DNA of 33,484 nucleotides from an uncultured Flavobacteriales bacterium. Its GTDB lineage: Bacteria; Bacteroidota; Bacteroidia; Flavobacteriales; UBA7312. The stretch is from the NCBI GenBank assembly GCA_913048435.1, contig CAJWWC010000002.1, positions 1 to 33,484 on the forward strand, read 5' to 3'. The notes beneath the pieces were generated by a model, which was not told the origin of the DNA, did not search any database, and saw only the letters and a list, made by a program, of their open reading frames with translations. The translations under genes were made by a program, and so were the position numbers. Numbering within the stretch: the stretch's first letter is position 1; every line of letters begins with the position of its first letter. Shown piece by piece: positions 1 to 8,658 of this stretch.

Positions 1-1292
1 CCAATATAAGTTTTGCGATGACCCCTGATTTCAGACTCATCACGAACCCCACCTAAAGAAACACGTTCGTATTTTCTGCCTAAAGCTTCAGCTATAGACT
101 TTCCTAGAGAAGTTTTTCCCACACCTGGAGGACCATACAAACATAAAATAGGCGCTTTCATATTACCTTTAAGTTTTAATACAGCCAAATGTTCTAAAAT
201 GCGTTCTTTAACTTTTTCTAAACCAAAATGATCTCTATCAAGTATTTTTTTAGCCTTATCTAAATTAAAATTGTCATTTGTATATTCATTCCATGGCAAA
301 TCTAAAAATAATTCAAGGTATGCTCTTTGTACAGAGTAATCTGCCATAGCAGGATTCATACGTTGTAATTTTTTGATTTCTTTTTCAAAATTACTGGAGA
401 CATCGTTATTCCACTTTTTAGATTTAGCTCTAATACGCATTTCTTCAATTTCTTGATCTGCTGAACCACCTAATTCTTCTTGTATAGCTTTTAACTGTTG
501 ATTCAGAAAATACTCTCTCTGTTGTTGATCTAAATCATGCTTAACCTTATGTTGGATTTCATTTTTCATCTCAAGGCGTTGCAATTCTTTACTTATGATT
601 TCAAGAGTTTTTTCTGAACGTTTTTTTAAATTAAATATCTCAAGTAACTCCTGCTTTTTGTTCATATCAACGTCCATATTGGAACAGACAAAGTTGACTA
701 AGTATGTAGGAGATTCTATATTTTGAATTGCTAATTGAGCTTCTGATGGAATGTTGGGAGACTCTTTAACTATTTGTAAGGCTATATCTTTAATCGAATC
801 AACAAGGGCGATAAATTGCTCATCTCCATTATCAGGTTTTTCTTCAGTCAATTCAGTAACGGTGGCTTTCAAATAAGGCTCCTCCTGGACCATATCTAGG
901 AGCTTTATTAATTTTCTACCTTGAATAATAATAGTGATATTTCCATCTGGCATTCGTAACATTTTCATAATGTGTGCAACCGTACCTGTAGTATTTAAAT
1001 CACTAAAACTTGGGTCTTCTATATCAGACTTTTTTTGAGAAACAACTCCTATAGTTTTGGAACCTTTATAAACTTCCTTAATTAACTTAACTGATTTATC
1101 TCTTCCGACTGTTATTGGAATAATTACTCCTGGAAATAGTACCGTGTTTCTTAAAGGTAAAATAGATAAAGATTTAGGAACTTCTTCCTTGTTTATTTTT
1201 TCTTCATCAACACTACTTAGTAATGGAAAGAAATCTGACTCTTCATCAAAATTTGATCTAGCAAAAGATTCTAAAAATATTTCCTTTTTCAT
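1..1292 (-). CDS. lon: ATP-dependent protease Lon, N-terminal part (cut by the window edge)
   Basis: Cytoplasmic ATP-dependent serine protease of protein quality control. I translated the minus strand from the ATG at 1290-1292; about 430 codons stay open to base 1. The N-terminal LON substrate-binding domain follows a short acidic leader (ILPLRNTVLFPGVIIPITVG, about residues 44-63). A helical, coiled-coil-like region follows (QQQREYFLNQQLKAIQEELG), then the start of the AAA+ module with Walker A GPPGVGKTSLG and the segment RGHRKTYIG typical of Lon. The rest of the AAA+ module and the Ser-Lys protease domain lie outside the window. It is downstream of the GlmU-like gene on the same strand, 91 bases away. 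I found no exact -7 box just upstream, so it may be read from the upstream genes or from a promoter I cannot recognise. Family assignment is secure. Confidence 0.96.
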   Translation of the reverse strand, partial: MKKEIFLESFARSNFDEESDFFPLLSSVDEEKINKEEVPKSLSILPLRNTVLFPGVIIPITVGRDKSVKLIKEVYKGSKTIGVVSQKKSDIEDPSFSDLNTTGTVAHIMKMLRMPDGNITIIIQGRKLIKLLDMVQEEPYLKATVTELTEEKPDNGDEQFIALVDSIKDIALQIVKESPNIPSEAQLAIQNIESPTYLVNFVCSNMDVDMNKKQELLEIFNLKKRSEKTLEIISKELQRLEMKNEIQHKVKHDLDQQQREYFLNQQLKAIQEELGGSADQEIEEMRIRAKSKKWNNDVSSNFEKEIKKLQRMNPAMADYSVQRAYLELFLDLPWNEYTNDNFNLDKAKKILDRDHFGLEKVKERILEHLAVLKLKGNMKAPILCLYGPPGVGKTSLGKSIAEALGRKYERVSLGGVRDESEIRGHRKTYI

Positions 1293-1363
1293 TCAATTAT
1301 TTATCAATTTTGACATTATATTTTACCAAGGATTAATAACAAAAAGTATGCCATAACAAATAT

Positions 1364-1410
1364 CATTTAAAAGACTGACAAAACTAGTTTTTTCGGTACG
1401 ACTTTGTCAG
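1364..1410 (-). terminator. possible terminator at the 3' end of the GlmU-like gene
   Basis: An 8-base inverted repeat, CTGACAAA at 1374-1381 and TTTGTCAG at 1403-1410, surrounds the stop codon of the GlmU-like gene (1384-1386). Read on the minus strand, the second arm is followed by TCTTTT. The loop is long (21 bases) and the T tract is broken, so this is a weak candidate. It could instead be a 3'-end processing or stability hairpin. Confidence 0.35.
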
Positions 1411-2538
1411 GTTAAAAATATTCGATAAAATATCTTTTTCTTCTTGATTAAACTTAATATCTCTACGTTGCATCACTTTTTCTGCAGTTTCAAAGACTTT
1501 ATTTAGTGTATAAGTCATATAGCCTGATGCCCCCCCCCATGAAAAAGAAGAAACAAAATTACGAGGAAAGCCAGAGCCAAAAATATTAGTACTAACTCCT
1601 ACTACTGTACCAGTATTAAACATTGTATTGATTCCACATTTTGAATAATCACCCATAATGAGACCGCAAAATTGGAGTCCTGTATTTACAAATTTTTCTG
1701 AAGAATAATTCCATAATTTAACTTTAGCATAATTATTTTTTAAATTGGAGGTATTCGTGCCAGCTCCTATATTACACCATTCACCCAAAATAGAATTACC
1801 AAAGAAACCTTCATGCCCTTTATTGGAATATCCCAAAAATACAGAATTGTTTACTTCACCCCCAACTTTACAATAAGGACCTAAAGTAGTTGCCCCATAA
1901 ATTTTCGATCCCATTTTGAGCACTGAGTTTTCACACATAGCTAATGGTCCTCTGACGATACTTCCTTCCATAATTTCAGCATTTTTACCTAAGTAAATTG
2001 GTCCTGTCGAGGCATTAAGAATAGCATTTTCTACTTTTGCACCATCTTCAATAAATATATTTTCTAGATTCGTACAAGCATTAGTTTCACTAATTAATTC
2101 AGATGTTCTTCCCGCTGTAAGTAGTTTAAAATCAGATTGAATGCATTCATCATTGTACTCAAAAATATGCCACAGTTGTGAAACTTGCATAAAATCATCA
2201 TCATAAACTATAACATCGCTAGGGATACTCTGCTTACTTCTATATGCAATAAGTGTTTCATTATGCTTTAAACACTGATTATCTGCTAAAGATTTAATTG
2301 CCTTAACAAGATTAATATCAGGACAAATAGAACCATTTACCCAAAGATTATCCTCTTTAGTTTTTAGAGAAAATTTTTGTTGTAAATAATCTTCTGTATA
2401 AAATGAACATTTCGTATTAAAGAAGCGTTCCCATTTCTCAGTTATGGTAAGTATACCAATACGAATTTCTGAAACAGGTCGAGTGTAAGTTAATGGTAGT
2501 AAGTTACCTCTGAAGTCATCAAACAAAATGTAATTCAT
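1384..2538 (-). CDS. GlmU-like sugar nucleotidyltransferase/acyltransferase (TIGR03991 type)
   Basis: 384 residues. Matches the Bacteroidota GlmU-like family thought to act as UDP-GlcNAc diphosphorylase/GlcN-1-P acetyltransferase, feeding cell-envelope precursors. The N-terminus has the family motif PLTYTRPVSEIRIGIL and EKWE (about residues 16-37) in place of the LAAGxGTRM loop of classical GlmU. From about residue 155 there are left-handed beta-helix hexapeptide repeats (GPIYLGKNAEIMEGSIVRGP, and further on NIGAGTNTSNLKNN). The C-terminal FSWGGASGYMTY and KVMQRR are also family-like. An exact -7 box lies 5 bases upstream of the start, within the 36-base gap to ychF, so it may be transcribed separately from ychF. 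A run of nine G on the coding strand encodes the Trp-Gly-Gly-Ala stretch near residues 333-336. Substrate is inferred from the family. Confidence 0.88.
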   Translation of the reverse strand: MNYILFDDFRGNLLPLTYTRPVSEIRIGILTITEKWERFFNTKCSFYTEDYLQQKFSLKTKEDNLWVNGSICPDINLVKAIKSLADNQCLKHNETLIAYRSKQSIPSDVIVYDDDFMQVSQLWHIFEYNDECIQSDFKLLTAGRTSELISETNACTNLENIFIEDGAKVENAILNASTGPIYLGKNAEIMEGSIVRGPLAMCENSVLKMGSKIYGATTLGPYCKVGGEVNNSVFLGYSNKGHEGFFGNSILGEWCNIGAGTNTSNLKNNYAKVKLWNYSSEKFVNTGLQFCGLIMGDYSKCGINTMFNTGTVVGVSTNIFGSGFPRNFVSSFSWGGASGYMTYTLNKVFETAEKVMQRRDIKFNQEEKDILSNIFNLTKSYRKN

Positions 2539-2543
2539 AGAAA

Positions 2544-2551
2544 CAAATATA
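2544..2551 (-). promoter_or_regulatory. -7 promoter box of the GlmU-like gene
   Basis: Minus-strand TATATTTG fits the Bacteroidota -7 consensus TAnnTTTG. It ends 5 bases before the ATG at 2538, so the transcript would be nearly leaderless. I see no matching -33 TTG at the usual spacing. Confidence 0.5.
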
Positions 2552-2574
2552 ATAATTACAAAATGATAAAAGAT

Positions 2575-3672
2575 TTAGGTATTGAACCTAAAATGCATTA
2601 TGTCACCATCAGCAACAACATACTCCTTACCTTCCACTGACATTTTACCATTTTCTTTACATGCTAATTCAGAACCTAACTCTACAAAATCTTTATATTT
2701 AATGACTTCGGCACGAATAAAACCTTTCTCAAAGTCGGTATGTATTACTCCTGCAGCTTGAGGTGCTTTCATTCCCTCTTTAATAGTCCATGCTCTAACC
2801 TCTTTAACACCTGCTGTAAAGTAAGTAGAAAGATTTAATAGCTGATAGGCAGAACGAATAAGTTTACTCACTCCGGGCTCTTCTAAGCCCATATCCTCTA
2901 GAAACATTTGGCGTTCTTCATAACTATCAAGCTCAGTTATATCTGCCTCGGTTGATGCTGCAATCATCAAAACAGAAGCATCTTCATCTTTTACAATTTC
3001 TTTAACCCTATCTACATGAGGATTACCATTTTTTATTGATAATTCATCAACATTACAAATGTACATTATTGGTTTATCAGTTAGTAACATTAAGTCAGCC
3101 ACGTATTCTTTTTCCTTATCTTCTATTTCTATACTTCTAACCGACATGCCCTGTTCTAAATGAGCTTTGTATTTAGCTAAGACATCAACAACTTTTCTAG
3201 AATTTTTGTCACCTGTCCTAGAGAGCTTTTCATACTTCTGAAGTTTCTTGTCAACTGCTTCTAAATCTTTTAATTGCAATTCTATGTCTATTGTTTCTTT
3301 GTCTCTAATTGGGTCAACTGAACCATCTACATGAACAATATTATCATTTTCAAAACACCTCAAAACATGAACAATAGCGTCTGTTTCTCTGATATTTGCT
3401 AAGAATTTATTTCCTAAGCCTTCTCCTTTGCTAGCTCCTTTTACCAATCCAGCAATATCAACAATTTCTATAGTAGTTGGTTGGACTTTTTCAGGCTTTA
3501 CCAAACGTTCTAATTCATTAAGTCTTTTGTCAGGTACACTAATAACACCTACGTTAGGTTCTATTGTACAAAAAGGAAAATTTGCAGATTGAGCTTTAGC
3601 ATTTGATAAACAATTAAATAAAGTTGATTTTCCAACATTTGGTAAACCTACTATTCCACATTTCAAAGCCAT
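2575..3672 (-). CDS. ychF: redox-regulated ATPase/GTPase YchF (Obg family)
   Basis: 365 residues, normal length for YchF, a ribosome-associated P-loop nucleotidase that favours ATP. The N-terminus carries the G1 loop GLPNVGKST at residues 9-17, then FCTIEPNVG (switch I) and DIAGLVKGASKGEGLGNKFL (G3 and switch II), which is diagnostic for YchF. The usual NKxD specificity motif is replaced by NVDE (in MYICNVDELS), consistent with relaxed GTP specificity. A C-terminal TGS domain ends the protein (IHTDFEKGFIRAEVI, then VADGDIMHFRFN). The start is the ATG at 3670-3672, about 17 bases downstream of an exact -7 box. It is divergent from the transketolase operon. Confidence 0.97.
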   Translation of the reverse strand: MALKCGIVGLPNVGKSTLFNCLSNAKAQSANFPFCTIEPNVGVISVPDKRLNELERLVKPEKVQPTTIEIVDIAGLVKGASKGEGLGNKFLANIRETDAIVHVLRCFENDNIVHVDGSVDPIRDKETIDIELQLKDLEAVDKKLQKYEKLSRTGDKNSRKVVDVLAKYKAHLEQGMSVRSIEIEDKEKEYVADLMLLTDKPIMYICNVDELSIKNGNPHVDRVKEIVKDEDASVLMIAASTEADITELDSYEERQMFLEDMGLEEPGVSKLIRSAYQLLNLSTYFTAGVKEVRAWTIKEGMKAPQAAGVIHTDFEKGFIRAEVIKYKDFVELGSELACKENGKMSVEGKEYVVADGDIMHFRFNT

Positions 3673-3689
3673 ATCAATTATATTTTTAG

Positions 3690-3697
3690 CAAAGATA
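3690..3697 (-). promoter_or_regulatory. -7 promoter box of ychF
   Basis: Minus-strand TATCTTTG, an exact TAnnTTTG match, 17 bases upstream of the ychF start. No clear -33 TTG at the usual distance. Confidence 0.6.
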
Positions 3698-3734
3698 ATC
3701 AGCTATTTAAACATTTTTGAAAAAATATTAACAA

Positions 3735-3767
3735 TTGTAATTTCCCCTACTAAAAAAATTACATTTG
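3735..3767 (+). promoter_or_regulatory. promoter of the transketolase-VWA operon
   Basis: TACATTTG at 3760-3767 matches the -7 consensus. A TTG at 3735-3737 could be the -33 element, with a 22-base spacer that is slightly longer than the usual 19-21. The ATG at 3788 follows about 20 bases later. Confidence 0.55.
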
Positions 3768-3787
3768 GAAGGTAAACTAATTAGACC

Positions 3788-4627
3788 ATGGATGATAATT
3801 TAAACGCTATTTGCAATCAAGTCAGAAGAGATATTGTTCGTATGGTACACGCTCAAAGTTCAGGTCATCCTGGTGGTTCACTAGGATGTGTTGAATATTT
3901 TGTAGCTCTATATTTCAAAATTATGAAGCATAATATAGACTTTGAGATGAATGGTATTGACGAAGATTTATTTTTTCTATCCAATGGTCATATTTCTCCT
4001 GTTTTGTATAGTGTGTTAGCTAGAAGAGGATATTTTGATGTTAAAGAATTATCGACTTTCAGAACCATAAACTCAAGACTTCAGGGACATCCTGCGACCC
4101 ACGATAAACTTCCAGGCGTACGAATTGCTTCTGGTTCTCTAGGCCAAGGCATGTCAGTAGCCATTGGTGCAGCACTTACTAAAAAATTAAATAATGATTC
4201 GTCTATAGTGTATAGTTTGCACGGAGATGGCGAATTACAAGAGGGTCAAATATGGGAGGCTGCAATGTATGCTTCTGGTAACAAAGTCGATAATCTAATT
4301 TGTACAATTGACTATAATCAAAAGCAAATTGATGGCTCATTAGACGAGGTTCTTCCTATGGGAAATATTGCTAATAAATTTAAAGCCTTTGATTGGAAAG
4401 TGTTAGAAATAAAAAAAGGGAACAACATTAATGATGTTATTGACGTTTTAAATGAGGCTAAGTCATTGTGTGGTAATGGAAAACCCATTTGCATAATTAT
4501 GCATACTGAAATGGGAAATGGCGTTGATTTTATGATGGGAACCCACAAATGGCATGGCGTTGCACCTAACGACGAACAGTTAACAGATGCTCTTAATCAA
4601 AATCCAGAATCACTTGGTGATTATTAA
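3788..4627 (+). CDS. tkt: transketolase, N-terminal (thiamine diphosphate-binding) subunit
   Basis: 279 residues. N-terminal half of a split transketolase, which moves two-carbon ketol units in the non-oxidative pentose phosphate pathway. Seen motifs are SSGHPGGSLG near residue 24, LSNGHISPVLY, GSLGQGMSVAIG, and the ThDP/Mg2+ signature HGDGELQEGQIWEAA near residue 146, followed by DYNQKQIDG. The protein ends after the PP domain, so it needs the Pyr-domain partner encoded at 6010-6948. Split transketolases are common in several phyla, but the halves are normally adjacent. Here a 460-codon VWA gene lies between them, starting at the base right after this stop codon. First gene of a five-gene operon. 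Confidence 0.96.
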   Translation: MDDNLNAICNQVRRDIVRMVHAQSSGHPGGSLGCVEYFVALYFKIMKHNIDFEMNGIDEDLFFLSNGHISPVLYSVLARRGYFDVKELSTFRTINSRLQGHPATHDKLPGVRIASGSLGQGMSVAIGAALTKKLNNDSSIVYSLHGDGELQEGQIWEAAMYASGNKVDNLICTIDYNQKQIDGSLDEVLPMGNIANKFKAFDWKVLEIKKGNNINDVIDVLNEAKSLCGNGKPICIIMHTEMGNGVDFMMGTHKWHGVAPNDEQLTDALNQNPESLGDY

Positions 4628-6010
4628 ATGTTAAACTTAAACAAACATATCTATTTAGTAATACTTATTATAATTACCATCGAATTATTACTACCCTACA
4701 AAATCCATGCCAAAAAAAATAAACCCGTTACACGAGTGTTATTCATATTTGATGCTTCTCAAAGTATGTATTCGAAGTGGGATGGTAATAGTAGAATGGA
4801 AATAGCTAAAGAATTGCTCAGCAATATGTTAGACAGTCTTGACAATAATGAAAACTTGCAAGTAGGATTAAGATGTTATGGTCATCAGTTACCAGTACCA
4901 TCATATGATGGTTGTAAAGACACAAAATTAGAAGTGAATTTTGGAACAAATACAATTCCAGCAATAAAACAAAGACTTACAACACTTAGACCTAAGGGTA
5001 CAACTCCAATAGCAAAAGCATTAGAATCTGGAGCTTTAGATTTTCCAACTGCCACCTCGAATTCTAGAAATATTGTTATTCTAATTACAGATGGTATAGA
5101 AGAATGTGGTGATGATCCATGTGCAGTATCAAGATTATATCAAGAGAAAAAAATAATTCTTAAACCATTTGTTATTGGTATTGGTCTTAGTGAGGAATAC
5201 AAGAAAAATTTTGAATGTGTAGGCACGTTTTACGATGCCAGAAATCCCAATGAGTTTAAAAATATTTTAAATGTAGTCATTTCTCAAGTACTCAACTCAA
5301 CTACTGCTCAAGTTAATCTATTGGACAAAAATGAAATGCCTACCGAAACAAATTTACCTATCAGCTTTTACGATTCTTTTTCGGGTATTCTACAATATAA
5401 CTTCATACATACTATGAATAGTAGAGGCAATCCTGACACCTTGAATATTGATCCAGTACTAAGTTATAAAGTTGTTGCCCATACTATACCTCAGAAAGAG
5501 GCAGAAGGAGATTGGAAATTAATTCCTGGCAAACACACTACAATACCCATAAAATGCCCACAAGGTACATTAAGTATTAGTTCTGCAATTAATAAAACTA
5601 ATGTAGAATGTATTATTAGAGAAAAAGGCAAAACTGAAACCCTCAACGTTCAACAACTAAATACTAAACAAAGGTATTTAACAGGTGAATATGAACTTGA
5701 AATTTTGACTTTACCTCGAATTTATAAAACTGTTAGAGTCAATCAAAGTGAATCTACAAATGTAAAAATTCCTGAACCAGGCTTAGTTGTTTTATCTGCC
5801 TCATCATCACCTTATGGAAGTATATTCAAAGTAAGTAATCAACTAAAATGGGTATGTGATATAAATCTCAATAAAGGAAGACAAACCATAAATCTATTAC
5901 CAGGAAAATACAAGGTAATCTATAGGGCAAAAAATGCCTCATCGAGCGAATACACTAAAGAAAAAACATTTAAAGTAAGTTCCATAAAAACCGTATCTCT
6001 AAAACTATAA
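4628..6010 (+). CDS. secreted von Willebrand factor A (VWA) domain protein
   Basis: 460 residues. A signal peptide is likely (hydrophobic residues 8-23, cleavage near HA-KK at 28-29). The VWA domain spans about residues 36-220 with an intact metal-ion-dependent adhesion site: DASQS (Asp42, Ser44, Ser46), Thr125 or Thr126 in GTTPIAKA, and Asp155 in ITDGIEECGDDPC. Cysteine pairs in the domain fit an exported, oxidised protein. The remainder (about 225-460) looks like beta-rich repeats (for example LVVLSASSSPYGSIFKV) and has no catalytic motif I recognise. It starts directly after the upstream transketolase stop and its TAA overlaps the next ATG (TAATG), so translation is probably coupled. Function unknown; a metal-dependent binding or envelope role is an inference. 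Its place between two transketolase subunits is odd. Confidence 0.88.
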   Translation: MLNLNKHIYLVILIIITIELLLPYKIHAKKNKPVTRVLFIFDASQSMYSKWDGNSRMEIAKELLSNMLDSLDNNENLQVGLRCYGHQLPVPSYDGCKDTKLEVNFGTNTIPAIKQRLTTLRPKGTTPIAKALESGALDFPTATSNSRNIVILITDGIEECGDDPCAVSRLYQEKKIILKPFVIGIGLSEEYKKNFECVGTFYDARNPNEFKNILNVVISQVLNSTTAQVNLLDKNEMPTETNLPISFYDSFSGILQYNFIHTMNSRGNPDTLNIDPVLSYKVVAHTIPQKEAEGDWKLIPGKHTTIPIKCPQGTLSISSAINKTNVECIIREKGKTETLNVQQLNTKQRYLTGEYELEILTLPRIYKTVRVNQSESTNVKIPEPGLVVLSASSSPYGSIFKVSNQLKWVCDINLNKGRQTINLLPGKYKVIYRAKNASSSEYTKEKTFKVSSIKTVSLKL

Positions 6011-6948
6011 TGATGAAAATGAAAGACACACGCTCAGGATTTGGAGCGGGATTAACTGAACTTGGAAAAAGCAATCCTAATGTTGTGGCATTATGCGCTG
6101 ATCTTACAGGTTCTTTGAAGATGAATGAATTTGCAGATAATCATCCTGAACGTTTTTTTCAGGTAGGTATAGCAGAAGCTAACATGATGGGCATAGCAGC
6201 AGGTTTGACCATAGGAGGTAAAATTCCTTTTACTGGCACTTTTGCTAACTTTTCCACATCAAGAGTTTACGACCAAATCAGACAATCAATAGCCTACTCA
6301 GAAAAAAATGTCAAAATATGCGCTTCTCACGCTGGTCTAACTTTAGGTGAAGATGGTGCTACTCACCAGGTTTTAGAAGATATAGGTATGATGAAAATGT
6401 TACCCGGAATGGTAGTTATCAACCCTTGCGATTATAATCAAACTAAAGCTGCAACAATAGCTATAGCAGAACATAATGGGCCTGTTTACCTTCGTTTTGG
6501 AAGACCCAAAGTGCCTAATTTCACTCCTGAAAATCAAAGCTTTGAAATAGGAAAAGCTATATGTCTAAAAGATGGAAAAGACGTTAGTATTTTTGCTACA
6601 GGCCATCTAGTATGGGAGTCAATGTTAGCACAAAAAGCCTTAGAAGAACAAGGAATAAGTGCTGAGATAATTAATATTCACACCATTAAGCCGCTAGATG
6701 AAAGAGCAATTTTAGAGTCAGTAGCCAAAACAAAATGTGTAGTAAGTGCCGAAGAACATATGTTAAATGGTGGACTCGGCGATAGCATAGCACAATGTCT
6801 TTCAAAAAATAACCCTACCCCTATCGAAATGGTAGGTGTAGACGATACATTTGGTGAAAGTGGAAAACCCAAAGAGCTTATGGCTAAATATAGATTAGAC
6901 TCTATTAGTATTGTAAATGCTGCATTAAAAGTTGTCAAAAGAAAGTAA
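6010..6948 (+). CDS. tkt: transketolase, C-terminal (Pyr plus C-domain) subunit
   Basis: 312 residues. Partner of the 3788-4627 product. It carries FFQVGIAEANMMGIAAGL near residue 50, with the glutamate that activates the ThDP aminopyrimidine, and DGATHQVLEDIGMMKMLPGM. The C-terminal domain has NIHTIKPLD and SAEEHMLNGGLGDSIA. The first ATG (6010-6012) overlaps the stop of the VWA gene; a second ATG at 6013 could also be used, since the protein opens MMKMKDTR. No internal break is visible, so the enzyme should be functional if both halves are made. The following aminotransferase reading frame overlaps its last 17 bases. Confidence 0.96.
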   Translation: MMKMKDTRSGFGAGLTELGKSNPNVVALCADLTGSLKMNEFADNHPERFFQVGIAEANMMGIAAGLTIGGKIPFTGTFANFSTSRVYDQIRQSIAYSEKNVKICASHAGLTLGEDGATHQVLEDIGMMKMLPGMVVINPCDYNQTKAATIAIAEHNGPVYLRFGRPKVPNFTPENQSFEIGKAICLKDGKDVSIFATGHLVWESMLAQKALEEQGISAEIINIHTIKPLDERAILESVAKTKCVVSAEEHMLNGGLGDSIAQCLSKNNPTPIEMVGVDDTFGESGKPKELMAKYRLDSISIVNAALKVVKRK

Positions 6949-8137
6949 ATATACATCAGGGCAAAATATATTTTTCAAACATCAAGCCCAAACTACACCC
7001 TTTGCAAATGGTATGGAAATTTCTCATGCAGAGGGGATGTATATTTATGACGTCAATAACAAAAAATATTTAGACTTAGTTGCTGGAGTATCTGCCTGTA
7101 CATTAGGACATAGTCACCCAGCAATTATACAAAGCGTTAATAAACAAATACAACGATATTCACATGTAATGGTGTATGGTGAGTATGTTCAATCACCTCA
7201 GTTCAAACTTTCACAACTACTAATAGAAAACTTACCTGAAAATTTAAACTGTACCTACTTGGTAAACTCTGGAACAGAAGCTATTGAAGGTGCTATGAAA
7301 TTAGCTAAACGTATTACTTTAAAAAATAAAATAATATCATTTAATAACAGTTATCACGGCAGTACACATGGAGCTCTTAGTATCATGGGTAAAGAATTGT
7401 ATAAAACCAAATATCGTCCTCTACTTCCCGATTGTGAATTGATTGATTATGATTGCATAAAACAGCTGGTATCAATAGACCATCTAACGGCTGCTGTAGT
7501 TGTTGAGCCAATTCAAGGTGCAACAGGATTTAAAGTTCCATCTAAAAAATGGTTAGAAGCTCTAAGAAAACGTTGTAATGAAGTAGGTGCACTGCTTATT
7601 TTTGACGAAATACAAACTGGTTTTGGAAGAACTGGTCAATTATTTGCTATAGATACTTTTGGTGTAACTCCTGATATACTATGTATAGCTAAAGGTATGG
7701 GTGGCGGTATGCCTATTGGTTGTTTCATCAGTTCTAAGGAAAATATGGATAAGCTTAAAGATAATCCTAAACTCGGTCATATTACAACCTTTGGTGGTCA
7801 TCCAGTTTGTTGTGCCGCATCACTTGCTACTTTAAACACTTTAATAGAAGAAAAAAACATCATTCAATCTGTAGAATATAAAGAGCAACTTTTTAGAGAA
7901 AATTTACAACACCCCAAAATTAAAGAAGTGCGAGGCAAAGGCTTGATGTTAGCTATAGAATTGGATAATGCTCAACTATGCCAATTACTAGTTGAAAAAG
8001 GCTATAGGCATGGCTTAATTATGTTCTTTTTCTTATTTACTAATACAGCTGTACGTTTATCTCCACCACTTATTATTTCTAAAGAAGAAATCATTAAGGT
8101 TTGTAGTACTATTAAAGACATTTTAAACGAAAAATAG
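6932..8137 (+). CDS. class III pyridoxal-phosphate aminotransferase
   Basis: 401 residues. Fold type I, class III (ornithine/acetylornithine-like) aminotransferase; the substrate cannot be told from sequence. Seen: the family-like N-terminus KHQAQTTPFANGMEISHAEG, NSGTEAIEGAMKLAKR, the Asp motif LLIFDEIQTGFGRTG, and the PLP Schiff-base lysine Lys254 in CIAKGMGGGMPIG. Start choice: an in-frame TAA at 6926-6928 blocks anything upstream and the first ATG is at 7013 (codon 28), which would remove conserved N-terminal sequence, so the TTG at 6932 is the best start. It overlaps the end of the transketolase gene by 17 bases. The tlpA-like gene follows after 2 bases. Confidence 0.9.
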   Translation: MSKESKYTSGQNIFFKHQAQTTPFANGMEISHAEGMYIYDVNNKKYLDLVAGVSACTLGHSHPAIIQSVNKQIQRYSHVMVYGEYVQSPQFKLSQLLIENLPENLNCTYLVNSGTEAIEGAMKLAKRITLKNKIISFNNSYHGSTHGALSIMGKELYKTKYRPLLPDCELIDYDCIKQLVSIDHLTAAVVVEPIQGATGFKVPSKKWLEALRKRCNEVGALLIFDEIQTGFGRTGQLFAIDTFGVTPDILCIAKGMGGGMPIGCFISSKENMDKLKDNPKLGHITTFGGHPVCCAASLATLNTLIEEKNIIQSVEYKEQLFRENLQHPKIKEVRGKGLMLAIELDNAQLCQLLVEKGYRHGLIMFFFLFTNTAVRLSPPLIISKEEIIKVCSTIKDILNEK

Positions 8138-8139
8138 AC

Positions 8140-8658
8140 ATGAAAAATATTCTTTTATTATCTACTATTTTTGCGTTCTCTATTGCATGTGGAACCAATG
8201 AAGACAATAGGGGTTACAAAGTTAAAATTGGTGACAATTGTCCTAATTTCAGTATGGAGCTTCTAGATGGAACAACAATTACCTACGAATCGCTGTTAGG
8301 TAAGGTAAGTGTTATACAATTTACAGCCTCATGGTGTGGTATTTGCAGAAAAGAGATGCCTCATCTAGAAACTCAAGTATGGCAAAAATTTAAGGATAAA
8401 GAATTCATTCTTTTAGGGGTTGACCTAAAAGAATCAAAAGAAAAAACAACAACATTCATTCAAGAAATGCAAGTTACTTATCCCATAGCATTGGATACCA
8501 ATGGACAAGTGTTTGAAAAATTTACCCTTCCCAAAGCTGGAGTAACAAGAAATATTGTTTTAGATAGAAATGGTAAAATAATCTTCCTAACACGTTTATT
8601 TGATCCAGTTGAGTTTAATCAAATGATTAAGGTTATTAGAAAAGAACTTGAACAATAA
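8140..8658 (+). CDS. TlpA-like thioredoxin-fold lipoprotein
   Basis: 172 residues. Lipoprotein signal with lipobox SIAC, so Cys17 should be lipidated and the domain should sit outside the inner membrane. The thioredoxin fold (about residues 30-170) has active site WCGIC (Trp65, Cys66, Cys69) within FTASWCGICRKEMPHLE, typical of the TlpA/ResA/AhpC-TSA group. Expected role is reduction of disulfides in exported proteins. A cis-Pro-like turn appears in TLPKAGVTRNIVLD. Last gene of the operon; its stop abuts the stop of the convergent DUF2805 gene with no gap and no obvious terminator. Link to the neighbouring transketolase and aminotransferase is unclear. Confidence 0.9.
   Translation: MKNILLLSTIFAFSIACGTNEDNRGYKVKIGDNCPNFSMELLDGTTITYESLLGKVSVIQFTASWCGICRKEMPHLETQVWQKFKDKEFILLGVDLKESKEKTTTFIQEMQVTYPIALDTNGQVFEKFTLPKAGVTRNIVLDRNGKIIFLTRLFDPVEFNQMIKVIRKELEQ

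Noticed and set aside
1144-1356. A 70-codon open frame on the plus strand
   Set aside because: It lies mostly antisense to the start of lon, has no recognisable domain, and its low-complexity Ser/Phe content is what antisense of this region gives.
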